NCBI GenBank assembly: GCA_963823535.1
Contig: CAWGLZ010000003.1
Coordinates: 124,001-188,000 of the forward strand
Length of the DNA stretch: 64,000 nt
Reading direction: 5' to 3'
From: RPQJ01 sp963823535
GTDB lineage: Bacteria; Pseudomonadota; Gammaproteobacteria; Steroidobacterales; Steroidobacteraceae
The notes below the pieces were generated by a model that saw only the letters and a list, made by a program, of their open reading frames with translations, did no database searches and was not told the origin of the DNA. This document shows positions 55,178 to 62,491 of this stretch, one piece after another (position 1 is the first letter of the stretch; each line of letters starts with the position of its first letter). A program made the position numbers and the translations under genes.

Positions 55178-56224
55178 ATGGCCGACCTCTTCGACAATCC
55201 GATGGGCACCGATGGATTCGAGTTCGTCGAGTACACCGCACCCGACCCGGTGCTGCTGCGTTCGCTGTTCGAGCGCATGGGCTTCCCCGTGGTGGCCCGG
55301 CACCGCAGCAAGAACGTCACGCTGCACAAGCAGGGCGACATCAACTTCATCATCAATGCCGAGCCCGATGGCTTCGGCCAGCGCTTCGCTCAGCAGCACG
55401 GCCCGTCGGCGTGTGCGATGGGCTTCCGGGTGCGGGACGCCGCCGCGGCCTTCAAGCGGGCCTGCGACCTGGGTGCGACGCCGGTGCGCACGTCGGTCGG
55501 ACCCATGGAACTGAACATCCCCGCGATCGAAGGCATCGGCGGCAGCCTGATCTACCTGGTGGATCGCTACGGCGAACGCACGATCTACGACGTGGACTTC
55601 CAGCCCGTCGAGCAGGCCTCTCCCAGCCGGGCGGCCGGGCTGACGGTGATCGACCACCTGACCCACAACGTGCAGCGCGGCCACATGGACAAGTGGGCGG
55701 GCTTCTACGAGCGGCTGTTCAATTTTCGCGAGATCCGCTATTTCGACATCGAGGGCAAGAAGACCGGACTCTTCAGCCGGGCGATGACCAGTCCGTGCGG
55801 GAAGATCCGCATCCCGATCAACGAGTCGCAGGACGACAAATCCCAGATCGAGGAGTACCTGCGCGAGTACCGCGGCGAGGGCATCCAGCACATTGCGCTC
55901 GCGACCGACGACATCTACGCCACCGTGGACCGGTTGCGGCAGAACGGCATCGACTTCCAGGACTCGCCCGATACCTACTACGAGGGCGTCGACGCCCGCG
56001 TCCACGGGCACCGCGAGTCGCTGGAGGAACTGCAGCGCCGCCGGATCCTCATCGACGGCAGCGACGAGGACGGTATCCTGCTGCAGATCTTCACGCGGAA
56101 CGTGATCGGTCCGATCTTCTTCGAGATCATCCAGCGCAAGGGCAACGAAGGCTTCGGCGAGGGCAATTTCCGGGCCTTGTTCGAATCCATCGAGCTCGAC
56201 CAGGAGCGTCGGGGCGTCATCTGA
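55178..56224 (+). CDS. hpd: 4-hydroxyphenylpyruvate dioxygenase
   Basis: Fe(II) enzyme that turns 4-hydroxyphenylpyruvate into homogentisate. The 348-residue protein has two vicinal-oxygen-chelate halves: N-terminal (FEFVEYTAPDPVLLRSLFERMGF) and C-terminal metal domain with the iron ligands in VIDHLTHNV, GIQHIALATDDI and GPIFFEIIQRKGNEGFGEGNF. Length fits bacterial HPD. First gene of hpd-hmgA-fahA-aminotransferase-unknown; upstream is an inverted repeat that may control it. Confidence 0.96.
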   Translation: MADLFDNPMGTDGFEFVEYTAPDPVLLRSLFERMGFPVVARHRSKNVTLHKQGDINFIINAEPDGFGQRFAQQHGPSACAMGFRVRDAAAAFKRACDLGATPVRTSVGPMELNIPAIEGIGGSLIYLVDRYGERTIYDVDFQPVEQASPSRAAGLTVIDHLTHNVQRGHMDKWAGFYERLFNFREIRYFDIEGKKTGLFSRAMTSPCGKIRIPINESQDDKSQIEEYLREYRGEGIQHIALATDDIYATVDRLRQNGIDFQDSPDTYYEGVDARVHGHRESLEELQRRRILIDGSDEDGILLQIFTRNVIGPIFFEIIQRKGNEGFGEGNFRALFESIELDQERRGVI

Positions 56225-56271
56225 AGCAGGGCGGCCCGGCCCGCAGCGTTGCGAGCGGACGAGGACACAGC

Positions 56272-57402
56272 ATGAAACGATACATCCCGGTGTCGCGGGT
56301 GGAGGGGACCGCTTCCAGGCAGGCGCATTGCGACCTGCCGGAGGGAACCTACGAGCGGGAGATGAGCAAGGAAGGCTTCTTCGGCCCCGCTGCCTTCTTC
56401 CACCATCGGCATCCACCCACCGGCTGGACGGAGTTCACGGGGCCGCTCCGGCCGCGCGCCTTCGACCTCGCGAAGCTGCCGGCGGTCGGGCAGGGTCCGT
56501 GGTCTGCGGCGGAGGTGCTGGTCAACGGCCACTGCCGCATCCGTTACTGGCGGCTGCCCGGCAGCATGACCCGGCTCGCGCGCAACGCCGACGGCGACGA
56601 GCTGCTGTTCATCCATGCGGGCGCGGGCGACCTCTACTGCGATTTCGGTCATCTCGCGATCGAGGCCGGGGACTACGTCGTGCTGCCGCGGGGCACGATG
56701 TGGCGCATCGACTGCGCCTCGGCCATGGACGTCCTGCTGGTCGAGGCGACGAATTCGAGCTACCAGCTGCCTGACAAGGGACTGGTCGGAAATCACGCGA
56801 TCTTCGATCCGGCAATGCTCGACACGCCGCGGATCGACGCGGACTTCATCGCGCAGCAGAGTGACTCGACCCGCTGGCAGGTCGAGGTGAAACGCCGCAA
56901 TTCACTGTCGGTGATCACCTATCCGTTCAATCCGCTCGATGCCGTGGGCTGGCACGGCGAGCTCGCAGTGGTGCGGGTCAACGTGCGCGACCTGCGTCCG
57001 CTGATGAGCCATCGCTACCACCTGCCGCCGTCGGCGCACACGACCTTCGTCGCCGATCGCTTCGTCGTCTGCACGTTTGCGCCGCGTCCCTTCGAGAGCG
57101 ACCCGGGCGCACTCAAGGTGCCGTTCTTCCACAACAACGACGACTACGACGAGGTCCTGTTCTATCACGCCGGCGATTTCTTCAGCCGTGACAACATCCA
57201 CCCGGGCATGATGACGTTTCACCCGGGCGGCTTCACGCATGGACCACATCCCAAGGCCCTGACGCGAATGTTCCAGCAGTCGAAGCCGGCCACGGACGAG
57301 TTCGCGGTGATGATCGACACGCGCGATGCGCTCGACGCCGGCGCGGGCGTCGAGGCGGTCGAGTGGCACGGGTACGTGGACAGCTGGCGGGCCCGCCCAT
57401 GA
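56272..57402 (+). CDS. hmgA: Homogentisate 1,2-dioxygenase
   Basis: Ring-cleaving enzyme giving maleylacetoacetate. The 376-residue cupin-type protein (the shorter bacterial form) shows the C-terminal metal region YDEVLFYHAGDFFSRDNIHPGM with the Glu and His ligands and the neighbouring FHPGGFTHGPHP. AGGA precedes ATG 56272. Its stop overlaps the fahA start by four bases. Confidence 0.93.
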   Translation: MKRYIPVSRVEGTASRQAHCDLPEGTYEREMSKEGFFGPAAFFHHRHPPTGWTEFTGPLRPRAFDLAKLPAVGQGPWSAAEVLVNGHCRIRYWRLPGSMTRLARNADGDELLFIHAGAGDLYCDFGHLAIEAGDYVVLPRGTMWRIDCASAMDVLLVEATNSSYQLPDKGLVGNHAIFDPAMLDTPRIDADFIAQQSDSTRWQVEVKRRNSLSVITYPFNPLDAVGWHGELAVVRVNVRDLRPLMSHRYHLPPSAHTTFVADRFVVCTFAPRPFESDPGALKVPFFHNNDDYDEVLFYHAGDFFSRDNIHPGMMTFHPGGFTHGPHPKALTRMFQQSKPATDEFAVMIDTRDALDAGAGVEAVEWHGYVDSWRARP

Positions 57403-58382
57403 AGCTGGCCTCGCTGCGCAACGGCAGCCGGGACGGGCAACTGATCGTGGTGAGCCGCGACCTCACGCGCGCCGTGGCCGTGCCGCACATTGTGCCCCAC
57501 CTGCAGGCGGCGCTCGACGACTGGGCACGCGTCACGCCGCGGCTGGAAGAGGTGGCGCTCGACCTCGAGGACGGCCGCGCGCCGGGCAGCTTTCCGTTCC
57601 AGAGCACCCAGGTCCTCTCGCCGCTGCCGCGGTCGCATCACTGGGTGGACGGGTCCGCCTACGTGAACCACGTCGAACTCGTGCGCAAGGCGCGCGGCGC
57701 CGAGATGCCGGCCAGCTTCTGGACCGACCCGCTCGTCTACCAGGGCGGGTCGGACGATTTCCTGGCGCCCACCGGCGACGTGCCGGTGCCGAGCGAGGAG
57801 TTCGGGATCGACCTCGAAGGCGAGGTCGCCGTCGTGACCGACGACGTGCCGATGGGCACCTCGGCCGCGGACGCGCGCCGTCACATCCGGCTCCTGATGC
57901 TGGTCAACGACTGGTCGCTCCGCAACCTGATCCCGGCCGAGCTGGCCAAGGGCTTCGGCTTCTACCAGAGCAAGCCCGCGACGGCGTTTTCCCCGGTCGC
58001 GGTCACTCCGGACGAACTGGGCGACGCCTGGGACGGCGGCAAGGTGCTGCTGCCGCTGGTCTCCCACGTCAACGGGCAGCTCTTCGGTCGACCCGAGGCG
58101 GGGCTCGACATGACCTTCGACTTCCCGCGGCTCATCGAGCACGTGACCCGCACGCGGCGTCTCGGCGCGGGCGCGATCGTGGGCTCGGGCACGGTTTCGA
58201 ACTATGATCGTTCCCGCGGCTCCTCGTGTCTCGCAGAGCGCCGGATGCTGGAGCAGATCGAGCACGGGCGGGCCGTCACGCCATTCCTGATGTTCGGGGA
58301 TCGCGTCCGCATCGAGATGTTCGACCGCGAAGGACGGAGTATCTTCGGGGCCATCGACCAGAAAGTCGTGCCGGCGGGGTGA
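57399..58382 (+). CDS. fahA: Fumarylacetoacetate hydrolase
   Basis: Hydrolyses fumarylacetoacetate to fumarate and acetoacetate, the last step of the pathway. The 327-residue protein is the short bacterial FAH type, with PTGDVPVPSEEFGIDLEGEVAVV (metal-binding Glu pair), VNDWSLRNLI, and GSGTVSNYD near residue 268. Start overlaps hmgA. No maleylacetoacetate isomerase gene lies between hmgA and fahA. Confidence 0.93.
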   Translation: MKLASLRNGSRDGQLIVVSRDLTRAVAVPHIVPHLQAALDDWARVTPRLEEVALDLEDGRAPGSFPFQSTQVLSPLPRSHHWVDGSAYVNHVELVRKARGAEMPASFWTDPLVYQGGSDDFLAPTGDVPVPSEEFGIDLEGEVAVVTDDVPMGTSAADARRHIRLLMLVNDWSLRNLIPAELAKGFGFYQSKPATAFSPVAVTPDELGDAWDGGKVLLPLVSHVNGQLFGRPEAGLDMTFDFPRLIEHVTRTRRLGAGAIVGSGTVSNYDRSRGSSCLAERRMLEQIEHGRAVTPFLMFGDRVRIEMFDREGRSIFGAIDQKVVPAG

Positions 58383-58410
58383 CGACCGCGCGACCAGGGT
58401 GACACGCGAC

Positions 58411-59607
58411 ATGTTCGGCAATCTAGACGTCCTGCCTCCGGATCCCATCCTCGGCGTCACCGCGGCCTTCCGGCGCGACACTGATCCCGGCAAGGTGGAC
58501 CTCGGCGTCGGCGTCTATCGCGACGATCGTGGCAGCACGCCGATCCCTGCGGCCGTGCGCGAGGCGGAGCTGGCCGTCGTCGAAACCCAGACCACCAAGA
58601 CCTACGTCGGTCCGGCCGGCAACCCCGAGTTCAACGACGCCATCGTGCGTCTCGCTCTCGGCCCGCTCGCGGAGACGCTGCGTGCGCGCACTGCCACGAT
58701 CCAGACGGTCGGGGGCTGCGGGGCGCTGCGCGTCGGGGCGGAACTCATCCGCGCCTCCGAGCCCGGTGCCGTGGTGCACGTCAGTGAGCCGACCTGGGCG
58801 AACCACGAGCCGTTGATCGGCAGTTCGGGCGTGGCGCTGCAGCGCTACCCGTACTACGACCCGGCCACGCGCGCGGTCGCTTTCGACCGCATGATGGAGC
58901 ACCTCGGTCGACTGCCCCCGGGGGCCGTGGTCCTGCTGCACGGCTGCTGCCACAACCCGACCGGTGCAGACCTGAGCGCCGCGCAGTGGCTCGAGTTGTC
59001 GATCCTGCTCGAGCGACGCGGGCTGCTGCCCTTCGTCGACCTGGCCTACCAGGGGTTTGGCGACGACCTGGATGCCGACGTCGTGGGGCTGCGCACGCTG
59101 GCCGAGCGCGTGCCGCAGTTCCTGCTGGCCATGTCGTGCTCCAAGAACTTCGGCCTGTACCGGGAGCGCACCGGGGCGCTGGCCGTGGTCACCGCCACCG
59201 ACGCGACGGCGGCGGCCGTCGCCACGCACCTCGCGCGCACCGGCCGGCGGATGTATTCGATGCCGCCCGATCACGGCGCGGCGATCGTGGCGCGCCTGCT
59301 CGCGGAGGATCGCCTGAGGACGGGCTGGACCGAGGAACTGGCCACCATGGTCGCCCGCATGAAATCGCTCCGGGCACTCCTCGGGCAGCGCCTCGCGGCG
59401 CGCCGGCCGGCCACGGATTTCTCCTGGCTGACGCGTCAGCGTGGAATGTTCTCGCTGCTCGGGCTCGATGCCGCGGCGATCGAGGCGCTGCGCAGCCGGC
59501 AGCACGTCTACATGCCGCCGGACGGGCGGATCAACATCGCCGGCGTGAGCGAATCGAACGTGGACCGCGTCGCGGACGCGATCGTCTCCGTCCTGCCGGC
59601 CGAATGA
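58411..59607 (+). CDS. Aromatic/aspartate aminotransferase (class I)
   Basis: PLP-dependent aminotransferase of the AspC/TyrB family, 398 residues. It begins MFGNLDVLPPDPILGVT, matching the family start, and carries the PLP motif CHNPTG, the Schiff-base Lys in SCSKNFGLYRER, and the conserved RGMFSLLGL near the C-terminus. In this operon it most likely makes 4-hydroxyphenylpyruvate from tyrosine, the step before HPD; aspartate could also be a substrate. ATG 58411 was chosen over a GTG four codons upstream. Confidence 0.9.
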   Translation: MFGNLDVLPPDPILGVTAAFRRDTDPGKVDLGVGVYRDDRGSTPIPAAVREAELAVVETQTTKTYVGPAGNPEFNDAIVRLALGPLAETLRARTATIQTVGGCGALRVGAELIRASEPGAVVHVSEPTWANHEPLIGSSGVALQRYPYYDPATRAVAFDRMMEHLGRLPPGAVVLLHGCCHNPTGADLSAAQWLELSILLERRGLLPFVDLAYQGFGDDLDADVVGLRTLAERVPQFLLAMSCSKNFGLYRERTGALAVVTATDATAAAVATHLARTGRRMYSMPPDHGAAIVARLLAEDRLRTGWTEELATMVARMKSLRALLGQRLAARRPATDFSWLTRQRGMFSLLGLDAAAIEALRSRQHVYMPPDGRINIAGVSESNVDRVADAIVSVLPAE

Positions 59608-60227
59608 AGCTCTGCCCGAAGCTGATCCTCGAGGGCACGCGGCTCACTCACAAGACCGACATTGCGTTCGCGCTCAACGAGCACCCGCGGGTGGTCGGAC
59701 CGCGGAAGTACCGCTATCACTCGCCGCTGATCTCGGCGGAATGGTGCGCGTTCACCAACGTTCCATGGGGACGTGGCCTGATCAATTTCGAGCCCCGGGA
59801 AGAAGGGCTGGCCATGGAGACCTACGCGACGTGGGTCCGCCTCTTCGAACTGCAGCGGTATTACTCGTGGATCATCGACCGGTTCCACATCTCGACGATC
59901 GTCTTCCAGCGCCGGGTGCGTGGGCGTGAACTGGAGTTCGGGTGGCTCGAGGATCGTCTGCTGCCACTCGGCTTCCGCGTGGTCCTGTGCACGCGCAGCC
60001 CGGAGTCGTTCGCGCAGGCCCGCGAGGAGCGGCTCAAGGTCTCGGGCAACCCGGCCCAGTACGACGACCTGGACCGCTTCGTCACCGAGCAGGAAGAGAT
60101 GCGGTTCGAGGTGGCGCGCTCGCGCCTGCCGTCGTTCGAGGTCGACGTTTCCGACGGCGACGTTGCCGCTGCAACGGAGCGGGTCGCGAACTGGCTCGAG
60201 TCCACGGGCGGGCTCACGCTCGATTGA
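59604..60227 (+). CDS. P-loop-kinase-like protein of unknown function with degenerate Walker A
   Basis: A 207-residue protein, last in the tyrosine catabolic operon; its ATG overlaps the aminotransferase stop by four bases. The N-terminus KLILEGTRLTHKTDIAFAL has the shape of a nucleoside-kinase P-loop (EGxxxxGK[ST]) but with His in place of the second Gly. Further on, DRFHISTIVFQ resembles the DR-x-x-S motif of thymidylate-kinase-like enzymes, and an Arg-rich lid (REERLKVSGNP) follows. This suggests a kinase-fold protein that may bind nucleotide weakly or use a modified site. I do not recognise the family and assign no function. Confidence 0.75.
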   Translation: MKLCPKLILEGTRLTHKTDIAFALNEHPRVVGPRKYRYHSPLISAEWCAFTNVPWGRGLINFEPREEGLAMETYATWVRLFELQRYYSWIIDRFHISTIVFQRRVRGRELEFGWLEDRLLPLGFRVVLCTRSPESFAQAREERLKVSGNPAQYDDLDRFVTEQEEMRFEVARSRLPSFEVDVSDGDVAAATERVANWLESTGGLTLD

Positions 60228-60260
60228 TGACCCGGGCTAGCCTGATCGGACCCCTTGCTA

Positions 60261-60266
60261 TAGAAT
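60261..60266 (+). promoter_or_regulatory. Candidate -10 element (TAGAAT) for the rimP-nusA-infB operon
   Basis: CTATAGAATCCGCGCC fits the local TAGAAT pattern; TATAGA two bases earlier is an alternative reading. Transcription would begin near 60273, giving a leader of about 230 bases. Confidence 0.55.
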
Positions 60267-60382
60267 CCGCGCCTCGGGAATCGACGCGACAACGGCAAGT
60301 TGTTGATTGACGTAGGTTCCTGGCCGGGCAGGACGATCCCCGTGACCGGGGGGCGGCCAGTGCGGCGGGAGATTCGCCAGAG

Positions 60383-60410
60383 AAATCCCCCATGCGGGGA
60401 TTTTTCATTT
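60383..60410 (+). terminator. First terminator hairpin in the rimP leader
   Basis: AAATCCCC/GGGGATTT stem, 5-base loop, followed by TTCATTT. It lies about 110 bases after the likely start of transcription. Confidence 0.8.
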
Positions 60411-60448
60411 GCGGGGCGGGCAGCGCGTCTGCCGGCCGCGCAGGAACG

Positions 60449-60475
60449 AATGGGCCGCCGGCCCATTTTTTGTTT
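60449..60475 (+). terminator. Second terminator hairpin in the rimP leader
   Basis: AATGGGCC/GGCCCATT stem with a 3-base loop, followed by TTTTGTTT. It ends 25 bases before the rimP ATG. Confidence 0.85.
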
Positions 60476-60500
60476 CCGCGCGCAGCGCAAGGACGGTTCG

Positions 60501-60950
60501 ATGCTCAGGGAAACCTTGGAAGCACTGGTACGGCCGGTGGTCGAGGGGCTGGGGTACGAACTCTGGGAACTCGAGTACTCGCCGGGTCGCGGCAACGGCT
60601 TCGTCCGCGTGTACATCGATGCGGCCGAGGGCATCTCGCTCGATGACTGCGAGCGGGTCAGCCGGGCGGTGAGCGAGTTGCTCGACGTCGAGGACCCGGT
60701 GCCGGTGCAGTACACGCTGGAGGTGTCGTCGCCGGGAATCGACCGGCCGCTGCGTACGGCGGCGCACTTCGCGCCATATGTGGGCGAGCAGGTGCTCGTG
60801 GAAATGGTCCAGCCCGTCGACGGCAGGCGGCGCTTCAAGGGAGCGCTCGTGGCCGCCGGTGCGGAGCAGGTCGAGGTTGACGTGGACGGCGCGCGTTTTG
60901 CGCTGCCGATCGCAGGAATTCGCAAGGCGCACCTGGCGCCGGACGCATGA
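60501..60950 (+). CDS. rimP: Ribosome maturation factor RimP
   Basis: Assists 30S subunit maturation. The 149-residue protein has the N-terminal alpha-beta domain (VVEGLGYELWELEYS, GISLDDCERVSRAVSELLD) and the conserved YTLEVSSPGIDRPL, followed by an SH3-like C-terminal domain (GALVAAGAEQVEV). AAGGA precedes the ATG. nusA follows after 25 bases. Confidence 0.96.
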   Translation: MLRETLEALVRPVVEGLGYELWELEYSPGRGNGFVRVYIDAAEGISLDDCERVSRAVSELLDVEDPVPVQYTLEVSSPGIDRPLRTAAHFAPYVGEQVLVEMVQPVDGRRRFKGALVAAGAEQVEVDVDGARFALPIAGIRKAHLAPDA

Positions 60951-60975
60951 GCCCCGCTGAGCGGGAGGACGAAAG

Positions 60976-62478
60976 ATGAACAAAGAGATCCTGATGGTCG
61001 TGGACGCCGTCTCGAACGAGAAGGGCGTCGACAAGGAAATCATCTTCGAGGCGCTCGAGGCCGCGCTCGCGTCAGCCACGCGCAAGAAGTACGGCGAGGA
61101 AACCGACGTCCGGGTCGCCATCAACCGCAAGACCGGCGACTACGACACGTTCCGCCGCTGGAAGGTGTTCGCCGACGACTCGACCGAACTCGAGTTCCCG
61201 GACAAGGAACTGCGCCTCGAGGATGCGCTCGACGTCGAGGCCGCGGCCGAGCCCGGTGGCTACGTGGAGGTGCCGCTCGAGTCCGTGGCATTCGGGCGCA
61301 TCGCCGCGCAGACCGCGAAGCAGGTCATCGTCCAGAAGGTGCGCGAGGCCGAGCGTGCCCAGGTCGTGGAGCAGTACCAGGGCCGCATCGGCCAGCTCGT
61401 GTCGGGCATCGTCAAGCGTGTCGATCGCAACGGCATCTTCGTGGACCTCGGCGGCAACGCGGAGGGCTTCATCTCGCGCGACCAGATGATCCCGCGCGAG
61501 CCGGTGCGCACGCAGGACCGCATCAAGGCCTTCCTCAAGGACGTGCGCTCGGAGCCGCGCGGTCCCCAGCTCTTCCTGAGCCGCACCGCCCCGGAGTTCC
61601 TGATCGAGCTGTTCAAGCTCGAGGTGCCCGAGGTCGGGCAGAGCCTGATCAACATCCTCGGCGCCGCCCGCGATCCCGGCGCGCGCGCGAAGATCGCGGT
61701 GCGCAGCAACGATCCGCGGATCGACCCCGTGGGCGCGTGCGTCGGCATGCGCGGCTCGCGCGTCCAGGCCGTCTCGAACGAGATCGCCGGCGAGCGCGTC
61801 GACATCATTCCCTACGACGACAACTCCGCCCAGTTCGTCATCAATGCGATGGCCCCGGCCGAGGTGAGCTCGATCGTCGTCGACGAGGAATCGCACAGCA
61901 TGGACATCGCGGTGGCGGAGGACAAGCTGTCCCAGGCCATCGGTCGTGGCGGACAGAACATCCGCCTCGCGAGCGAGCTCACGGGCTGGCGCCTCAACAT
62001 CATGAGCGAGCAGGCGGCCGAGGAGAAGAGTGAGTCCGAGCAGCGCGTGCTGCGCGAACTCTTCATGAAGCAGCTCGACGTGGACGAGGACGTTGCGGCC
62101 ATCCTGGTGGGAGAGGGCTTCTCGAGCATCGAGGAAATCGCCTACGTGCCCCAGTCGGAACTCGCCGGGATCGAGGAGTTCGACGAGAACATCATCGGAG
62201 AGCTGCGCAATCGCGCGCGGGACGTGCTCCTGACGCAGGCCATCGCGAGCGAGGAAACCATCGAGGGCGCCGCACCGGCGGAGGACCTGCGCGACGTCGA
62301 GGGCATGGACGACGAACTCGCGGGCGAACTTGCCCGCCACGGCATCGTCACGCGCGAGGATCTCGCGGAGCAGGCGGTGGACGACCTGGCCGAAATTCCG
62401 AACCTCGACCCGCAGCGCGCCGGCGAACTCATCCTCGCCGCGCGCCAGCACTGGTTCGAGCAGGGTCAGCAGGCCTGA
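60976..62478 (+). CDS. nusA: Transcription factor NusA
   Basis: RNA polymerase-bound elongation/termination factor. The 500-residue protein has the N-terminal RNAP-binding domain (MNKEILMVVDAVSNEKGV), S1 domain (GQLVSGIVKRVDRNGIFVDLGGN, residues about 135-200), two KH domains (DPVGACVGMRGSRVQAVSNEI; LSQAIGRGGQNIRLASELT) and two C-terminal acidic repeats (AR1 and AR2, about residues 365-500), as in E. coli NusA (495). GGAGG precedes the ATG. Confidence 0.97.
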   Translation: MNKEILMVVDAVSNEKGVDKEIIFEALEAALASATRKKYGEETDVRVAINRKTGDYDTFRRWKVFADDSTELEFPDKELRLEDALDVEAAAEPGGYVEVPLESVAFGRIAAQTAKQVIVQKVREAERAQVVEQYQGRIGQLVSGIVKRVDRNGIFVDLGGNAEGFISRDQMIPREPVRTQDRIKAFLKDVRSEPRGPQLFLSRTAPEFLIELFKLEVPEVGQSLINILGAARDPGARAKIAVRSNDPRIDPVGACVGMRGSRVQAVSNEIAGERVDIIPYDDNSAQFVINAMAPAEVSSIVVDEESHSMDIAVAEDKLSQAIGRGGQNIRLASELTGWRLNIMSEQAAEEKSESEQRVLRELFMKQLDVDEDVAAILVGEGFSSIEEIAYVPQSELAGIEEFDENIIGELRNRARDVLLTQAIASEETIEGAAPAEDLRDVEGMDDELAGELARHGIVTREDLAEQAVDDLAEIPNLDPQRAGELILAARQHWFEQGQQA

Positions 62479-62491
62479 CCGGAGGATTCCC

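Larger units (their letters stand above)
60273..60500 (+). ncRNA. Structured leader RNA of the rimP operon
   Basis: A 230-base untranslated leader with several stems: TGGCC/GGCCA enclosing a CCCCGTGACCGGGG hairpin (60322-60360), a small GGCG/CGCC stem near 60364-60378, then two terminator-type hairpins (60383 and 60449). A G-run in the first element (about 60349-60354) could pair with the C-run of the first terminator, an antiterminator possibility. rimP leaders acting as putative attenuators are known in gammaproteobacteria; this one may be of that type. Open frames across it are not coding. Confidence 0.55.

Noticed and set aside
60300..60500. In-frame N-terminal extension of RimP from a TTG in the leader
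   Set aside because: It would translate through two terminator hairpins; the RimP family starts at ATG 60501 with an AAGGA site.
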